Shown: piece after piece, positions 8,724 to 17,502 of the stretch
How the letters are laid out: every line of letters begins with the position of its first letter
Numbering within the stretch: position 1 is the first letter of the stretch
Assembly (NCBI GenBank): GCA_951813045.1
Contig: CATOTF010000002.1
Span: 1,240,001 to 1,304,000 of the forward strand
Direction of reading: 5' to 3'
Length of the DNA: 64,000 nt
Source: an uncultured Rhizobiaceae bacterium
Lineage (GTDB): Bacteria; Pseudomonadota; Alphaproteobacteria; Rhizobiales; Rhizobiaceae
Notes under the pieces: model-generated
The model's input: the letters and a program-made list of their open reading frames with translations, nothing else
What the model was told of the DNA's origin: nothing
The model's database searches: none
Program-made: the position numbers and the translations under genes

Positions 8724-9734
8724 ATGGCCCTATCTGCAGTCACCCAAAAAAATGTTGAAGCTGATGAAGACGGAATGCGCCTTGATCGCTGGTTCAAGGT
8801 GCATTTCCCGGGTCTTGGCTTTGGTAAGCTCCAAAAGCTATTACGATCCGGGCAGGTGAGGGTGGACGGCGGCCGGGTCAAGACGGCTTCCCGACTTGAA
8901 GCCGGGCAGGTGGTGCGCATTCCACCGCTGGATGCCGCGAATTCTGACAAGCCCCGCCATATGACTGCAAATACAATACGCGACCGTCACGACGCGGACG
9001 TTTTACGCGATATGCTGCTGTATGAAGACAAGAAGGTTTACGTCTTTAACAAACCTTCTGGTCTGGCCGTGCAGGGTGGGTCAGGCATCAACCGTTCGGT
9101 CGATTCCATGCTTGAAAGCTTGCGTGATAAATCCGGGCAGAAACCGCGCCTGTGCCATCGGTTGGATCGGGATACTTCCGGAGTGTTGGTGGTTGCTAAA
9201 ACGCGGGGTGCCGCCGCCGCGTTGACCAAGAGTTTTCGCCATCGAGACACCGACAAAACCTATTGGGCGCTGTTGCGCGGGGTGCCAAGGCAACGCGACG
9301 GGCGCATTTCAACCTACCTGGTGAAAGAGCAAACAGAAGATGGCGACCGAATGCGGGTTGCGCGTCACGGGGAGCGAGGTGCTGATCACGCGGTTTCTTT
9401 CTACCGTGTGATTGATTCAAATCCGCGAACTGTCAGTTGGGTGGAATTGAAACCTCATACCGGTCGAACCCACCAGTTGCGCGTACATGGGTTACATCTG
9501 GGGCACCCAATCATCGGTGACCCGAAATATTTTGAAGTAGAGAATTGGGAAATTCCCGGCGGTGTGCAAAAACGCCTTCATCTGCATGCAAGAAGGATCA
9601 GAATACCGCACCCGGATGAAAATATGCCGATGATTGATGTGACCGCGCCCTTACCGCCCCATATGGTTCAAAGCTGGAACCTCTTCGCGTTTGAAGAGGA
9701 GGATGGGCTGAATGACGAAAACGATGACGCTTGA
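8724..9734 (+). CDS. RluC/RluD-family 23S rRNA pseudouridine synthase
   Basis: This enzyme converts specific uridines of 23S rRNA to pseudouridine. The 336-residue protein has an N-terminal S4 RNA-binding domain (GMRLDRWFKVHFPGL to VRVDGGRVK) and a catalytic domain with HRLDRDTSGVLVVAKT containing the catalytic Asp. The C-terminal part carries the family motif KPHTGRTHQLRVH. The length suits RluC. It is probably co-transcribed with crcB upstream and the ATP12 gene 33 bp downstream. Confidence 0.92.
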   Translation: MALSAVTQKNVEADEDGMRLDRWFKVHFPGLGFGKLQKLLRSGQVRVDGGRVKTASRLEAGQVVRIPPLDAANSDKPRHMTANTIRDRHDADVLRDMLLYEDKKVYVFNKPSGLAVQGGSGINRSVDSMLESLRDKSGQKPRLCHRLDRDTSGVLVVAKTRGAAAALTKSFRHRDTDKTYWALLRGVPRQRDGRISTYLVKEQTEDGDRMRVARHGERGADHAVSFYRVIDSNPRTVSWVELKPHTGRTHQLRVHGLHLGHPIIGDPKYFEVENWEIPGGVQKRLHLHARRIRIPHPDENMPMIDVTAPLPPHMVQSWNLFAFEEEDGLNDENDDA

Positions 9735-9767
9735 AACCGCATAGATTATGAATGTGAGTACGGGAAG

Positions 9768-10547
9768 ATGACGGATATATTGGGCGAACGGGACAGCGCA
9801 ACGCCACAGGATAAAACGCACGTTGCAGAGCCGTCTCGCGAAAGCCAACTTCCTAAACGGTTTTACGACAAGGTCGACGTTGAACTGCAGGACGATATCT
9901 ATGTTGTTCTGCTGGACGGCCGGCCCGTGCGAACACCCGGAAAGGCTTTGCTGGCGTCATCCGCCAACGACGTTTCGGAAATGTTAGCTGTTGAATGGCG
10001 CGTACAGGAAGAACGTATCGACCCAATGACAATGCCGGTGACCCGTCTTGCAAATACTGCAGTGGATGGCGTTGCTAATGATATGCAGGCGGTGAAGGAG
10101 GATATCGTTCGTTATTCCTGCTCCGACCTTCTTTGCTATCGAGCCGCACAACCGCAACCCCTGGTCGACCGCCAAACCGAAACCTGGGATCCTTTTATCG
10201 ACTGGGCTCAATCTGACCTGGGTGCTCGTTTTGCGCTCGCTCAAGGGGTGACATATATCGATCAACCGCCAGAATCCATTGCTGCGTTCAACACCCACGT
10301 TGGTTTGATCAGCGATCCCATGGTGTTGGCGGGAGCGCACGTTGTCACTTCACTTACCGGTTCTGCGATCATAGCCATGGCTGTTGTTAAGGGCGCTTGG
10401 GAGGTCGACGATGCATGGGCTGCGGCCCATATTGATGAAGACTGGAACATTGAGCAGTGGGGGCAAGATTTCGAAGCTGAGGAACGCCGGGCATTTCGCT
10501 ATAAAGACATGAAAGCGGCCTGTGATTGCATCAAGGCGCTGAGATAG
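9768..10547 (+). CDS. ATP12 family F1-ATPase assembly chaperone
   Basis: ATP12 proteins bind the F1 alpha subunit during ATP synthase assembly and are restricted to mitochondria and Alphaproteobacteria. The 259-residue protein contains KRFYDKVDVELQDDIYVVLLDGRPVRTPGKALL, the typical opening, then AVEWRVQEERIDPMTMPVTRLANTA and a conserved Trp-rich C-terminal half (VDDAWAAAHIDEDWNIEQWG). It follows the pseudouridine synthase in what looks like one operon. Its presence is a useful taxonomic marker. Confidence 0.9.
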   Translation: MTDILGERDSATPQDKTHVAEPSRESQLPKRFYDKVDVELQDDIYVVLLDGRPVRTPGKALLASSANDVSEMLAVEWRVQEERIDPMTMPVTRLANTAVDGVANDMQAVKEDIVRYSCSDLLCYRAAQPQPLVDRQTETWDPFIDWAQSDLGARFALAQGVTYIDQPPESIAAFNTHVGLISDPMVLAGAHVVTSLTGSAIIAMAVVKGAWEVDDAWAAAHIDEDWNIEQWGQDFEAEERRAFRYKDMKAACDCIKALR

Positions 10548-10549
10548 TT

Positions 10550-11593
10550 GTGCTTCATTCATCTAAATCAACCCTGTTCCGGCGGGTAATGATCGTTCTC
10601 ATCGCTGCGATAATCAGTGGTTTTGTTGGCGAGGTTTACGGTGACTTATTTTATGGCGGTGAGGCTAATGACTACTACCGTGGCTTTACCACCGGTTTTT
10701 CAATTGGATTTGTTTCCGCGGCAATTGAAGTGTTTTACGTTAGAAGTCAGCAGCGCAGCTGGATAAGACGGGTCGCCTTTCTTCCGGGGTTCATTGTCCG
10801 AATTCTCGCGCTGACTTTGCTTATACGCCTGTGTTTAACCAGCAATGAGTTGCTGAGTGACTATTTGCAGGGACGGCCACTGGCACTGGATTTTAAATTT
10901 TCTGAACAGCTGCGCGATACGTTGTTTTCAATGGCGTTCGTTATATTCTTTTTGATTCTGACCCAGTTCACCGCGATCATCGGATTCAAAAGATTTATAA
11001 ACCTGGTTGTAGGTCGTTATTTCCGACCGGTCAGTGAGGATCGGATATTTCTGTTTGTGGACGTGGTCGATTCCACGAATATCGCCCGTAAGCTGGGCAA
11101 CGAACGTTTCCACAATTATCTTTCAGATATTTTTTACGAGTTCGATCAGGCGATCACTCAAACAGGCGGTGAAATTGTCTCCTACGTTGGGGATGCGGTG
11201 ATTGGTACATGGCCGTTGGGAACTGATACAGCTAAAAACAGCCGACCATTGTTGGCGTTAAGATCAATGCTGGAGCGTATGGAATTACAGAGTTCACTAT
11301 TTGAATCGAATTTCAGCATAGTTCCAGAATTTCGTGCAGCTCTGCACGGTGGAACTGTTGTTGTGGGGGAGTGTGGTGATAGTAAGCGACAGGTCACTTT
11401 TTTGGGCGACGTTGTGAATGTGACCGCTCGTATTGAATCATTTACAAAGGAGATTGGGCAACCTTTTCTCGCTTCCGAATATGTTATCACGCAGATGGAA
11501 TTACCTTCCGGTTTAAAGGCGGACGACATTGGTATGCATAGATTAAAGGGTGTCGAAGAACCCTTTCGTCTTATAAACCTGCGTTTTACCTAA
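10550..11593 (+). CDS. Membrane-anchored class III adenylate/guanylate cyclase
   Basis: The N-terminal part contains several hydrophobic segments (residues 10-140), and the C-terminal half is a class III cyclase catalytic domain. FLFVDVVDSTNIARKLGNERF supplies the metal-binding Asp, followed by VSYVGDAVIGTWPLG, GGTVVVGECG and FLGDVVNVTARIE. The product is probably cAMP. The start is uncertain: GTG at 10550 is used here, while a TTG at 10526 overlapping the ATP12 gene is also in frame. The arrangement suggests the same transcript as ATP12. The signal it senses is unknown. Confidence 0.8.
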   Translation: MLHSSKSTLFRRVMIVLIAAIISGFVGEVYGDLFYGGEANDYYRGFTTGFSIGFVSAAIEVFYVRSQQRSWIRRVAFLPGFIVRILALTLLIRLCLTSNELLSDYLQGRPLALDFKFSEQLRDTLFSMAFVIFFLILTQFTAIIGFKRFINLVVGRYFRPVSEDRIFLFVDVVDSTNIARKLGNERFHNYLSDIFYEFDQAITQTGGEIVSYVGDAVIGTWPLGTDTAKNSRPLLALRSMLERMELQSSLFESNFSIVPEFRAALHGGTVVVGECGDSKRQVTFLGDVVNVTARIESFTKEIGQPFLASEYVITQMELPSGLKADDIGMHRLKGVEEPFRLINLRFT

Positions 11594-11663
11594 CGTCGTA
11601 TCGGTCAAATGAATGCCGTTTTAGGCATGGCACCAGTTGGAATTCCGCTTATAAGTTTGCCCT

Positions 11664-12623
11664 ATGAGCACCGGTACAATCGAACCCCAACCCGCTGATT
11701 CTGAACCCAGAGATCAGGCAGACGGCAGCGTTGCCAAGGGCATGGCTTTGATGGTTGTTGCGATGCTGACGCTGCCGATCATGGACGGGATCGCAAAGAC
11801 CTTGGCCATCAATTATGACGTTTCCGCCGGGCAGACGACGTTTGGCAGGTTCCTCGTACAGGCGGTGATCATGGCAATTGTGATCGTTGCGATCCATGGG
11901 GTGCGAGCCCTTGTGCCCAAACAAATCTGGTACAACCTGTTGCGAGGCGCGGTCATGAGCCTGGCCGTGATGATTTTTTTCGCGACGTTGCGCTACATGC
12001 CGATTGCCGATGCGCTGGCGGTGTTTTTTCTGGAACCTTTCATCCTCACCATCCTTTCCGTGGTTATCCTCAAGGAAAAAGTGGGTTGGCGGCGACGGAT
12101 TGCCGTGGTCGTTGGCTTTGCAGGAGCGATGTTAATTGTCCAGCCCAGTTATGCTGTATTTGGAGCCATCTCACTTATGCCAATTTGCACCGCCTTTTTG
12201 TTTGCTGTCTATTTGATTTTGACCAGGCAGATGGCGTCAAAAGATAATCCATTCACCATGCAATTCGCCTCCGGAATTGGTGGAGTTCTCATGCTTGGGT
12301 TTGTTGTGACAGTCGCAACCCTTGCCGGGTGGAGTGATTTTTCATCTCCCGAGATACCGGAATTTGGTATCCGTTGGGGGCTGATATTTGCAATTGGCGT
12401 TCTGGCATCAATTGGGCATTTGATCGTCGTCATGGCATTTCGACTGGCCAGCGCGTCAATACTCGCGCCATTCCAATATCTGGAAATTGTCACCGGGACG
12501 ATTATCGGGTTTTACCTGTTTGATGAATTCCCGGACGCGCTCAAGTGGGGGGGTATTTTTATTATTGTCGTATCCGGGATTTATTTGTTCATGCGCGAAA
12601 AGGCGGTATCCGAGAACGGCTAA
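11664..12623 (+). CDS. DMT-superfamily (EamA) transporter
   Basis: A 319-residue inner-membrane protein with about ten hydrophobic helices arranged as two EamA repeats, typical of drug/metabolite exporters. Visible family features are KGMALMVVAMLTLPIMDGIAK at the start of repeat 1 and FRLASASILAPFQYLEIV in repeat 2, which resembles the RarD/YdcZ-type core. The substrate is not predictable. Its stop codon overlaps that of the convergent S-formylglutathione hydrolase gene by four bases (12620-12623), leaving no room for a separate terminator. Confidence 0.82.
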   Translation: MSTGTIEPQPADSEPRDQADGSVAKGMALMVVAMLTLPIMDGIAKTLAINYDVSAGQTTFGRFLVQAVIMAIVIVAIHGVRALVPKQIWYNLLRGAVMSLAVMIFFATLRYMPIADALAVFFLEPFILTILSVVILKEKVGWRRRIAVVVGFAGAMLIVQPSYAVFGAISLMPICTAFLFAVYLILTRQMASKDNPFTMQFASGIGGVLMLGFVVTVATLAGWSDFSSPEIPEFGIRWGLIFAIGVLASIGHLIVVMAFRLASASILAPFQYLEIVTGTIIGFYLFDEFPDALKWGGIFIIVVSGIYLFMREKAVSENG

Positions 12624-13450
12624 AGCCGGTCAGCATGCCATTTGATGTGGTCTTCCATAAAGCTGGAAATGAAGAAATACGAGTGATCGTAGCCTTCCTG
12701 CATGCGTAAAGTCAGGGGGATTTCAGCTTTCTTGCAGGCCTCTTCGAACAGCCACGGGCGCAAACCATCATCGAGAAAACCATCCGCCGCGCCCTGATCA
12801 ATCAGGAATTCCGGGAAGCGTCCGCCATTTTCCACCAACAGGCAGGCGTCATAATCCGCCCAAGCTTCCGGATTGTCTCCCAGATAACGCTGAAACGCGT
12901 TGGAGGACCAATCAGCAGTCGTTGGCTGCACGATAGGCGCGAAGGCCGAACAGGATTTGTAAAGTTCCGGGTTCTTAAGTGCCATCGTCAGCGCCCCATG
13001 GCCGCCCATCGAGTGGCCAAATACGCCCTGCCGTGTTGTATCGATATCGAACTCTTTGGCCACCAGTGACTGGAGTTCATCGCGAATATAGGAATACATG
13101 CGATAGTTTTTGCGCCATGGTTCCTGTGTCGCGTCGAGATAAAACCCGGCACCTGAACCAAATTGCCAGTTGTCGCCGTCGTCCGGTACAATGTCGCCTC
13201 GAGGGCTAGTGTCGGGGCAAATCACGGCCACCCCATGCTTGGCCGCCTGTTCGCGATATTCGCCCTTATCCATAACATTGGTATGGGAGCACGTGAGGCC
13301 GGAAAGGTACCAAAGGGCAGGGACGGGGCCTTGCTCAGCTTGGGGCGGCATATAAACTGCGAATGTCATGTCGCACCCGCATGCAGACGACGCATGTGTA
13401 TAGACCCCCTGGGTTCCGCCAAAGGCTTTTGCGGTTGAAACGGTTTCCAT
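12620..13450 (-). CDS. fghA: S-formylglutathione hydrolase
   Basis: This serine esterase hydrolyses S-formylglutathione to formate and glutathione, the last step of glutathione-dependent formaldehyde oxidation. The 276-residue protein has the nucleophile elbow GHSMGGHGAL (Ser about 150), the oxyanion region LWYLSGLTCSHTNVM and the C-terminal catalytic His in EGYDHSYFFISSF. The partner dehydrogenase lies about 1.2 kb upstream on the same strand, with two genes between them. Confidence 0.93.
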   Translation of the reverse strand: METVSTAKAFGGTQGVYTHASSACGCDMTFAVYMPPQAEQGPVPALWYLSGLTCSHTNVMDKGEYREQAAKHGVAVICPDTSPRGDIVPDDGDNWQFGSGAGFYLDATQEPWRKNYRMYSYIRDELQSLVAKEFDIDTTRQGVFGHSMGGHGALTMALKNPELYKSCSAFAPIVQPTTADWSSNAFQRYLGDNPEAWADYDACLLVENGGRFPEFLIDQGAADGFLDDGLRPWLFEEACKKAEIPLTLRMQEGYDHSYFFISSFMEDHIKWHADRL

Positions 13451-13471
13451 CTTCGCTCTCCTGAATTTGTT

Positions 13472-13918
13472 CTATTTCTTGCACATTCGGGAAACGAGCT
13501 TATCCAACTCCTGCAGGAAATTGGAACGGTCTTTTGCCTCAAATGAACGATTTCGTGTTTGCGTCTGGGTTGCTTCGCGCAGGTGCTGCTTTAGTTCTCT
13601 CATTGCCAACGCCATGCCAATTGTTTCTGAAGTAAACAATCGCCCAGTGGGGCCAAGGGCGTGGGCGTCTTTCTCGAGGATGCGCGCAGCTAAAGGGATG
13701 TCTGCGGTGATAACAACGTCATTTTCCCTGGCGTTGTCGACAATCCAGTCGTCTGCAGCATCTGCGCCGGAAGGTACTGTGATTGTCTGGATGAGTGGAT
13801 CGCGCGATGGGCGCATTCCGCCGTTCGATACGATTTTGACCGGTACGCGATATCGTTCCGCAACTTTAATCGTTTCGTCTTTAACGGGGCACGCATCGGC
13901 ATCAATGAATATTTGCAT
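13472..13918 (-). CDS. YaiI/YqxD (UPF0178) family protein
   Basis: A 148-residue protein starting MQIFIDADACPVKDETIKVA, the signature of the UPF0178 family, a PIN-like fold with conserved aspartates (DADACPVKD, VVITADIPLAARI). The molecular function is not established. The ATG at 13918 overlaps the stop of the upstream secreted-protein gene by one base (TAATG), indicating coupled translation. A longer open frame exists upstream but does not fit the family N-terminus. Confidence 0.85.
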   Translation of the reverse strand: MQIFIDADACPVKDETIKVAERYRVPVKIVSNGGMRPSRDPLIQTITVPSGADAADDWIVDNARENDVVITADIPLAARILEKDAHALGPTGRLFTSETIGMALAMRELKQHLREATQTQTRNRSFEAKDRSNFLQELDKLVSRMCKK

Positions 13919-14622
13919 TATGGTTGAGAGGTTGCCGGTGCAGTAGTCGTGTTGGTTTCGGGGTCCGTGGTTGTCCCAGGTGGTTGGTTCGATAATAAGG
14001 CCCGCGAAGGGCGGCCACACCTCAAATAAAGCCCTCCCTCTTCAAGCATGAATTCTGCAGATCGGTTAGGATTTGGTACTGAGAAGCGAATGCGTACACG
14101 AATTGCGCGCCCTCGAAGAACCCATACAACTCGATCATCGGAAATGTCTCGCTTTCGAAACTCGCGTATGAGTGTGACCTGACCTTTGGTCATATCCATG
14201 CGTTGGAGGCCAGCTTCCGTTCTGAAATAGACGAGATCGCCGAATAGGCTGTTCACATCCGGAAACTTTCTCACGGCCCCGGGTTCAAATTCCAACGATT
14301 TGAAATCGGGGCGTTTCAGACATCGCTGGGCTGCAGCCAGAATAGCCTGCTCAGAGAGTTCTTCGGTCACCAGCCCGGTCAGAACCCAAACTCCCAAAAG
14401 TGCCGAGTTTAACTCTGCGGTTTCAGCGTTTAGTTTTTCAGCTGCAGGATCAACTTTCAATCCAGTCGGGTCTTCATTAGTATTTTCGACCGGTTCTTGT
14501 CCCTGGGGAGCGAATGCCGATCCGGAGTCGCTCGAATTTGATTGCGAGAATGCCGGACTGAATACCAGACTCCCGGCCAATCCAGCAATCAATCCAGCCG
14601 TTTTGAAAGTCTTGAGTTTCAA
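13918..14622 (-). CDS. Secreted protein of unknown function
   Basis: A 234-residue protein with a signal peptide (MKLKTFKTAGLIAGLAGSLVFSPAFSQS) and a polar, probably disordered linker rich in Ser, Gln, Glu and Pro. A folded core follows (about 65-200) with VWVLTGLVTEELSEQAILAAAQRCLKRPDFKSLEF, and the tail is Thr/Pro-rich. Two cysteines are visible in the mature part. I do not recognise the family. It is translationally coupled to the UPF0178 gene and lies between the two formaldehyde-oxidation genes. Confidence 0.55.
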   Translation of the reverse strand: MKLKTFKTAGLIAGLAGSLVFSPAFSQSNSSDSGSAFAPQGQEPVENTNEDPTGLKVDPAAEKLNAETAELNSALLGVWVLTGLVTEELSEQAILAAAQRCLKRPDFKSLEFEPGAVRKFPDVNSLFGDLVYFRTEAGLQRMDMTKGQVTLIREFRKRDISDDRVVWVLRGRAIRVRIRFSVPNPNRSAEFMLEEGGLYLRCGRPSRALLSNQPPGTTTDPETNTTTAPATSQP

Positions 14623-14663
14623 AAGGCAATTGCCTCTGTTTTTTGATTATGGGTCATACCGAC

Positions 14664-15776
14664 CTAGAATTCGACAACCGAGCGAATGGATTTACCAGCA
14701 TGCATCAGGTCAAACCCTTTATTGATGTCTTCCAATGGCATTTTGTGGGTGATCATCGGGTCGATCTGAATTTTCCCATCCATGTACCAGTCAACAATCT
14801 TGGGCACATCAGTCCGGCCCCGCGCGCCGCCAAAGGCTGTTCCACGCCATGAACGCCCGGTCACCAGTTGGAAAGGACGGGTAGAGATTTCCTGACCAGC
14901 ACCGGCGACCCCAATGATGATGCTTTCACCCCAGCCCTTATGGCAGCATTCAAGTGCTGCCCGCATGACTTTGGTGTTGCCGATACATTCAAACGAATAA
15001 TCAGCGCCGCCATCAGTGATCTCAACCAAATGATCGACGAGATTGTCCTCGCCGACTTCGGATGGATTGACGAAATGGGTCATGCCAAATTTCTCACCCC
15101 ATTCCTTTTTGTCATTGTTCATATCAACACCGACAATCTTATTGGCACCGATCAGGCGCAGGCCTTGGAGAACATTAAGACCAATGCCCCCGAGGCCAAA
15201 AACCACTGCATTACAACCTGGTTCTGCTTTTGCCGTGTTGATGACGGCGCCAATGCCAGTGGTGACGCCGCAACCGATGTAGCAAATTTTGTCGAATGGT
15301 GCGTCTTCACGTACCTTGGCAAGGGCAATTTCGGGAAGCACGGTGAAATTGGCAAAAGTCGAAGTGCCCATATAGTGCATGATTGGTTTTCCATCGATGG
15401 AAAACCGGCTCGTACCATCCGGCATCAGGCCCTGACCTTGCGTCGAGCGAACCGCCTGACACAAGTTGGTTTTGGGATTCAGACAATAATCGCATTCACG
15501 GCATTCCGGCGTATAGAGCGGGATCACATGATCGCCTTTTTTCAGCGATGTGACACCGGGCCCGGTGTCCACCACCACACCCGCGCCTTCATGGCCGAGA
15601 ATTGCCGGGAATATGCCTTCAGGATCAGCACCAGATAGGGTGAATTCGTCAGTGTGACAAATCCCGGTGGCTTTTATCTCAACCAGAACCTCACCTGCCT
15701 TTGGTCCCTCCAACCGCACCGTTGTAACTTCCAATGGTTTGCCGGCCTCAAAGGCCACTGCTGCTCTTACGTCCAT
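14664..15776 (-). CDS. adhC: S-(hydroxymethyl)glutathione dehydrogenase / class III alcohol dehydrogenase
   Basis: This cytoplasmic zinc enzyme oxidises S-hydroxymethylglutathione to S-formylglutathione with NAD. The 370-residue protein (ATG at 15776) has the catalytic zinc ligands in ATGICHTDEFTLSG and LGHEGAGVV, the four-Cys structural zinc site in PECRECDYCLNPKTNLCQ and the Rossmann motif FGLGGIGLNVLQG. It works with the S-formylglutathione hydrolase encoded downstream. The open frame extends 24 codons further upstream, but the chosen start matches the family. Confidence 0.95.
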   Translation of the reverse strand: MDVRAAVAFEAGKPLEVTTVRLEGPKAGEVLVEIKATGICHTDEFTLSGADPEGIFPAILGHEGAGVVVDTGPGVTSLKKGDHVIPLYTPECRECDYCLNPKTNLCQAVRSTQGQGLMPDGTSRFSIDGKPIMHYMGTSTFANFTVLPEIALAKVREDAPFDKICYIGCGVTTGIGAVINTAKAEPGCNAVVFGLGGIGLNVLQGLRLIGANKIVGVDMNNDKKEWGEKFGMTHFVNPSEVGEDNLVDHLVEITDGGADYSFECIGNTKVMRAALECCHKGWGESIIIGVAGAGQEISTRPFQLVTGRSWRGTAFGGARGRTDVPKIVDWYMDGKIQIDPMITHKMPLEDINKGFDLMHAGKSIRSVVEF

Positions 15777-15975
15777 GATATTCCCCGTCTCTTTGGTACT
15801 TTGAATTGATTCTGCATTTGAGAAGTCGATTCGGCAAGCCCCAAACATAGTTCTTACGGTTCTGACCCCTCTATTGTGATTAATTCAAAATTAACCAGAC
15901 CCATTGGTAGAATTTCAATTCGACTACGTCAGCTTTATGCAGAATTGTGGAATTTTGGGACTTGGGATTGAAACA

Positions 15976-16968
15976 ATGGAAATGTGCGGAACTAAATTAC
16001 CTCAAATTATGGCCACTATTGCGGCGAGCGGTGTCGTCACACCAAGCGATGTGGTCGCACTTCGCCGCGAGGTATATTGTGATGATAAGGTTTCAAGAAC
16101 TGAGGCGGAAGCGCTACTGTCCCTTGACCATAACGTAAAACAGGCGTGTCCTGAATGGACCGAATATTTTACTCAGGCAATGGTTCAACATATTGTCCAC
16201 CAATCGACACCTGAGGGAAGCGTTAGTGAAGAAAACGCACAATGGCTGATCGATAATATTTCGAAAGACGGATTGGTGGACACTGCTGGTCGTTTGCAAA
16301 TGCTGATCAAAGTTATTGAAGACGCGCAAACTTCACCGGATTCGATCCAGAAATTTGCACTCAGTCAGGTGTTTAAAGCAATTGTCTATGAGAAGGGCGT
16401 TTTGACTGATTCGCGAGTCGAGAAACAACAGGTCATCTCATCAAGCGATGTTGAGTTGATTAGGCGTCTGTTGTTTGCGTTTCGCAGTGACGGCGGTCTC
16501 GCCGTTACCAAATGCGAGGCGGAGTTTCTGTTCGACCTCAATGATGCAACATTAAACAATGAAAATGATCCCTCCTGGTCCGACTTGTTTGTAAAGGCAG
16601 TTGGTAATTACCTGATGGCGACATTGGGCAACGGCGTGCCGGTGCGCACTGTATCACTGGAAAAAACATCTGAGTGGACATTCGATGCGTCTTTATCTTC
16701 AATGGTTGGCCTGTTGAAATCCGCGGTTGATGCAATGCAGAGCCCTTTGGAAGCGGCAGAAGCAGCCGTGCACAATCGCAATGAAGGTATTGAGAACGCG
16801 TATGACGAGGCGTCTGAAATCACCCTGGTTGAGGCAAAGTGGGTCATCGACCGGATTAATCGCGATGGCATCATTCATGATAACGAAAAAGCCTTACTCC
16901 AGTTTCTAAAAGAAGAATCTGTTCGCTTGCATCCGGAAATGGACGCAATGCTAAAAGCGGTAAGTTGA
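15976..16968 (+). CDS. Uncharacterised alpha-helical protein with internal two-fold repeat
   Basis: I do not recognise this family. The protein of about 330 residues is acidic, soluble and predicted largely helical. Two halves resemble each other: LRREVYCDDKVSRTEAEALLSLD with PEWTEYFTQAMVQHIV and AQWLIDNISKDGLVD, versus IRRLLFAFRSDGGLAVTKCEAEFLFDL with PSWSDLFVKAVGNYLM and AKWVIDRINRDGIIHD. The DG-containing loops recall EF-hand or TerB-like helical repeats, but this is not established. The start is uncertain: the frame is open from a TTG at 15904, and 15976 is chosen for its purine-rich upstream. Confidence 0.55.
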   Translation: MEMCGTKLPQIMATIAASGVVTPSDVVALRREVYCDDKVSRTEAEALLSLDHNVKQACPEWTEYFTQAMVQHIVHQSTPEGSVSEENAQWLIDNISKDGLVDTAGRLQMLIKVIEDAQTSPDSIQKFALSQVFKAIVYEKGVLTDSRVEKQQVISSSDVELIRRLLFAFRSDGGLAVTKCEAEFLFDLNDATLNNENDPSWSDLFVKAVGNYLMATLGNGVPVRTVSLEKTSEWTFDASLSSMVGLLKSAVDAMQSPLEAAEAAVHNRNEGIENAYDEASEITLVEAKWVIDRINRDGIIHDNEKALLQFLKEESVRLHPEMDAMLKAVS

Positions 16969-17078
16969 AGTCGTTAGCTGGGCCTAACGATTAGCTCTCA
17001 AATTCGCCTCTATTGATGAAGGCGAATTCCGGCCAAAAGGCAATTAAACTCCTAATCAGATAAAATTTCAGGCATGGC

Positions 17079-17129
17079 TTGACATAATACCATTTGGTTT
17101 TATATGTAATGATACCAATTAGTATCATT
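17079..17129 (+). promoter_or_regulatory. Promoter and ArsR-type operator
   Basis: TTGACA at 17079-17084 is a perfect -35 and is followed at about 18 bp by TATGTA. Overlapping and just downstream is an inverted repeat with eight-base perfect arms AATGATAC (17108-17115) and GTATCATT (17122-17129) around CAATTA. It sits 11 bases before the arsR-like start, where binding would block transcription. Autorepression by the adjacent regulator is the natural inference. Confidence 0.75.
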
Positions 17130-17139
17130 AGGAGCCAAC

Positions 17140-17502
17140 ATGGATCACCACCGTTCAGATACTTCCGATGTAACTTTGTCGGGTGTAGAGCAATTGGGTT
17201 TTCGAGCGCTCGCGGACCCGACACGTCGAAGCATCCTTCGGCTGTTGGCGGCCAGCGATATGACGATTGCCGAGGTTGCTGAGAATTTTCAGATGACCAG
17301 GGCCGCGGTGAAAAAACACCTTACGATTTTGGACGAAGGTAACCTCATATCCGTCCAGACCCGTGGGAGATCGCGGCTAAACACCCTCAATGCAGATGGA
17401 CTGCGGGATGTATTCGACTGGTTCGAATATTTTAACGCCTTCTGGGACGACCGACTCAACACACTAAAAACTGAAATTGAAAAGGATATTAAAACCCAAT
17501 GA
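17140..17502 (+). CDS. ArsR-family winged-helix transcriptional regulator
   Basis: A 120-residue DNA-binding protein with FRALADPTRRSILRLLAASDMTIAEVAENFQMTRAAVKKHLTILDEGNLI, the typical ArsR helix-turn-helix. No metal-binding Cys pair (CVC) is present, so it belongs to the non-metal branch usually paired with SRPBCC proteins. The stop overlaps the next start (ATGA). A palindromic operator lies directly upstream. Confidence 0.92.
   Translation: MDHHRSDTSDVTLSGVEQLGFRALADPTRRSILRLLAASDMTIAEVAENFQMTRAAVKKHLTILDEGNLISVQTRGRSRLNTLNADGLRDVFDWFEYFNAFWDDRLNTLKTEIEKDIKTQ

Noticed and set aside
14868-15638. 256-codon plus-strand frame opposite the alcohol dehydrogenase
   Set aside because: The minus-strand dehydrogenase has complete zinc and Rossmann motifs; this frame has none.
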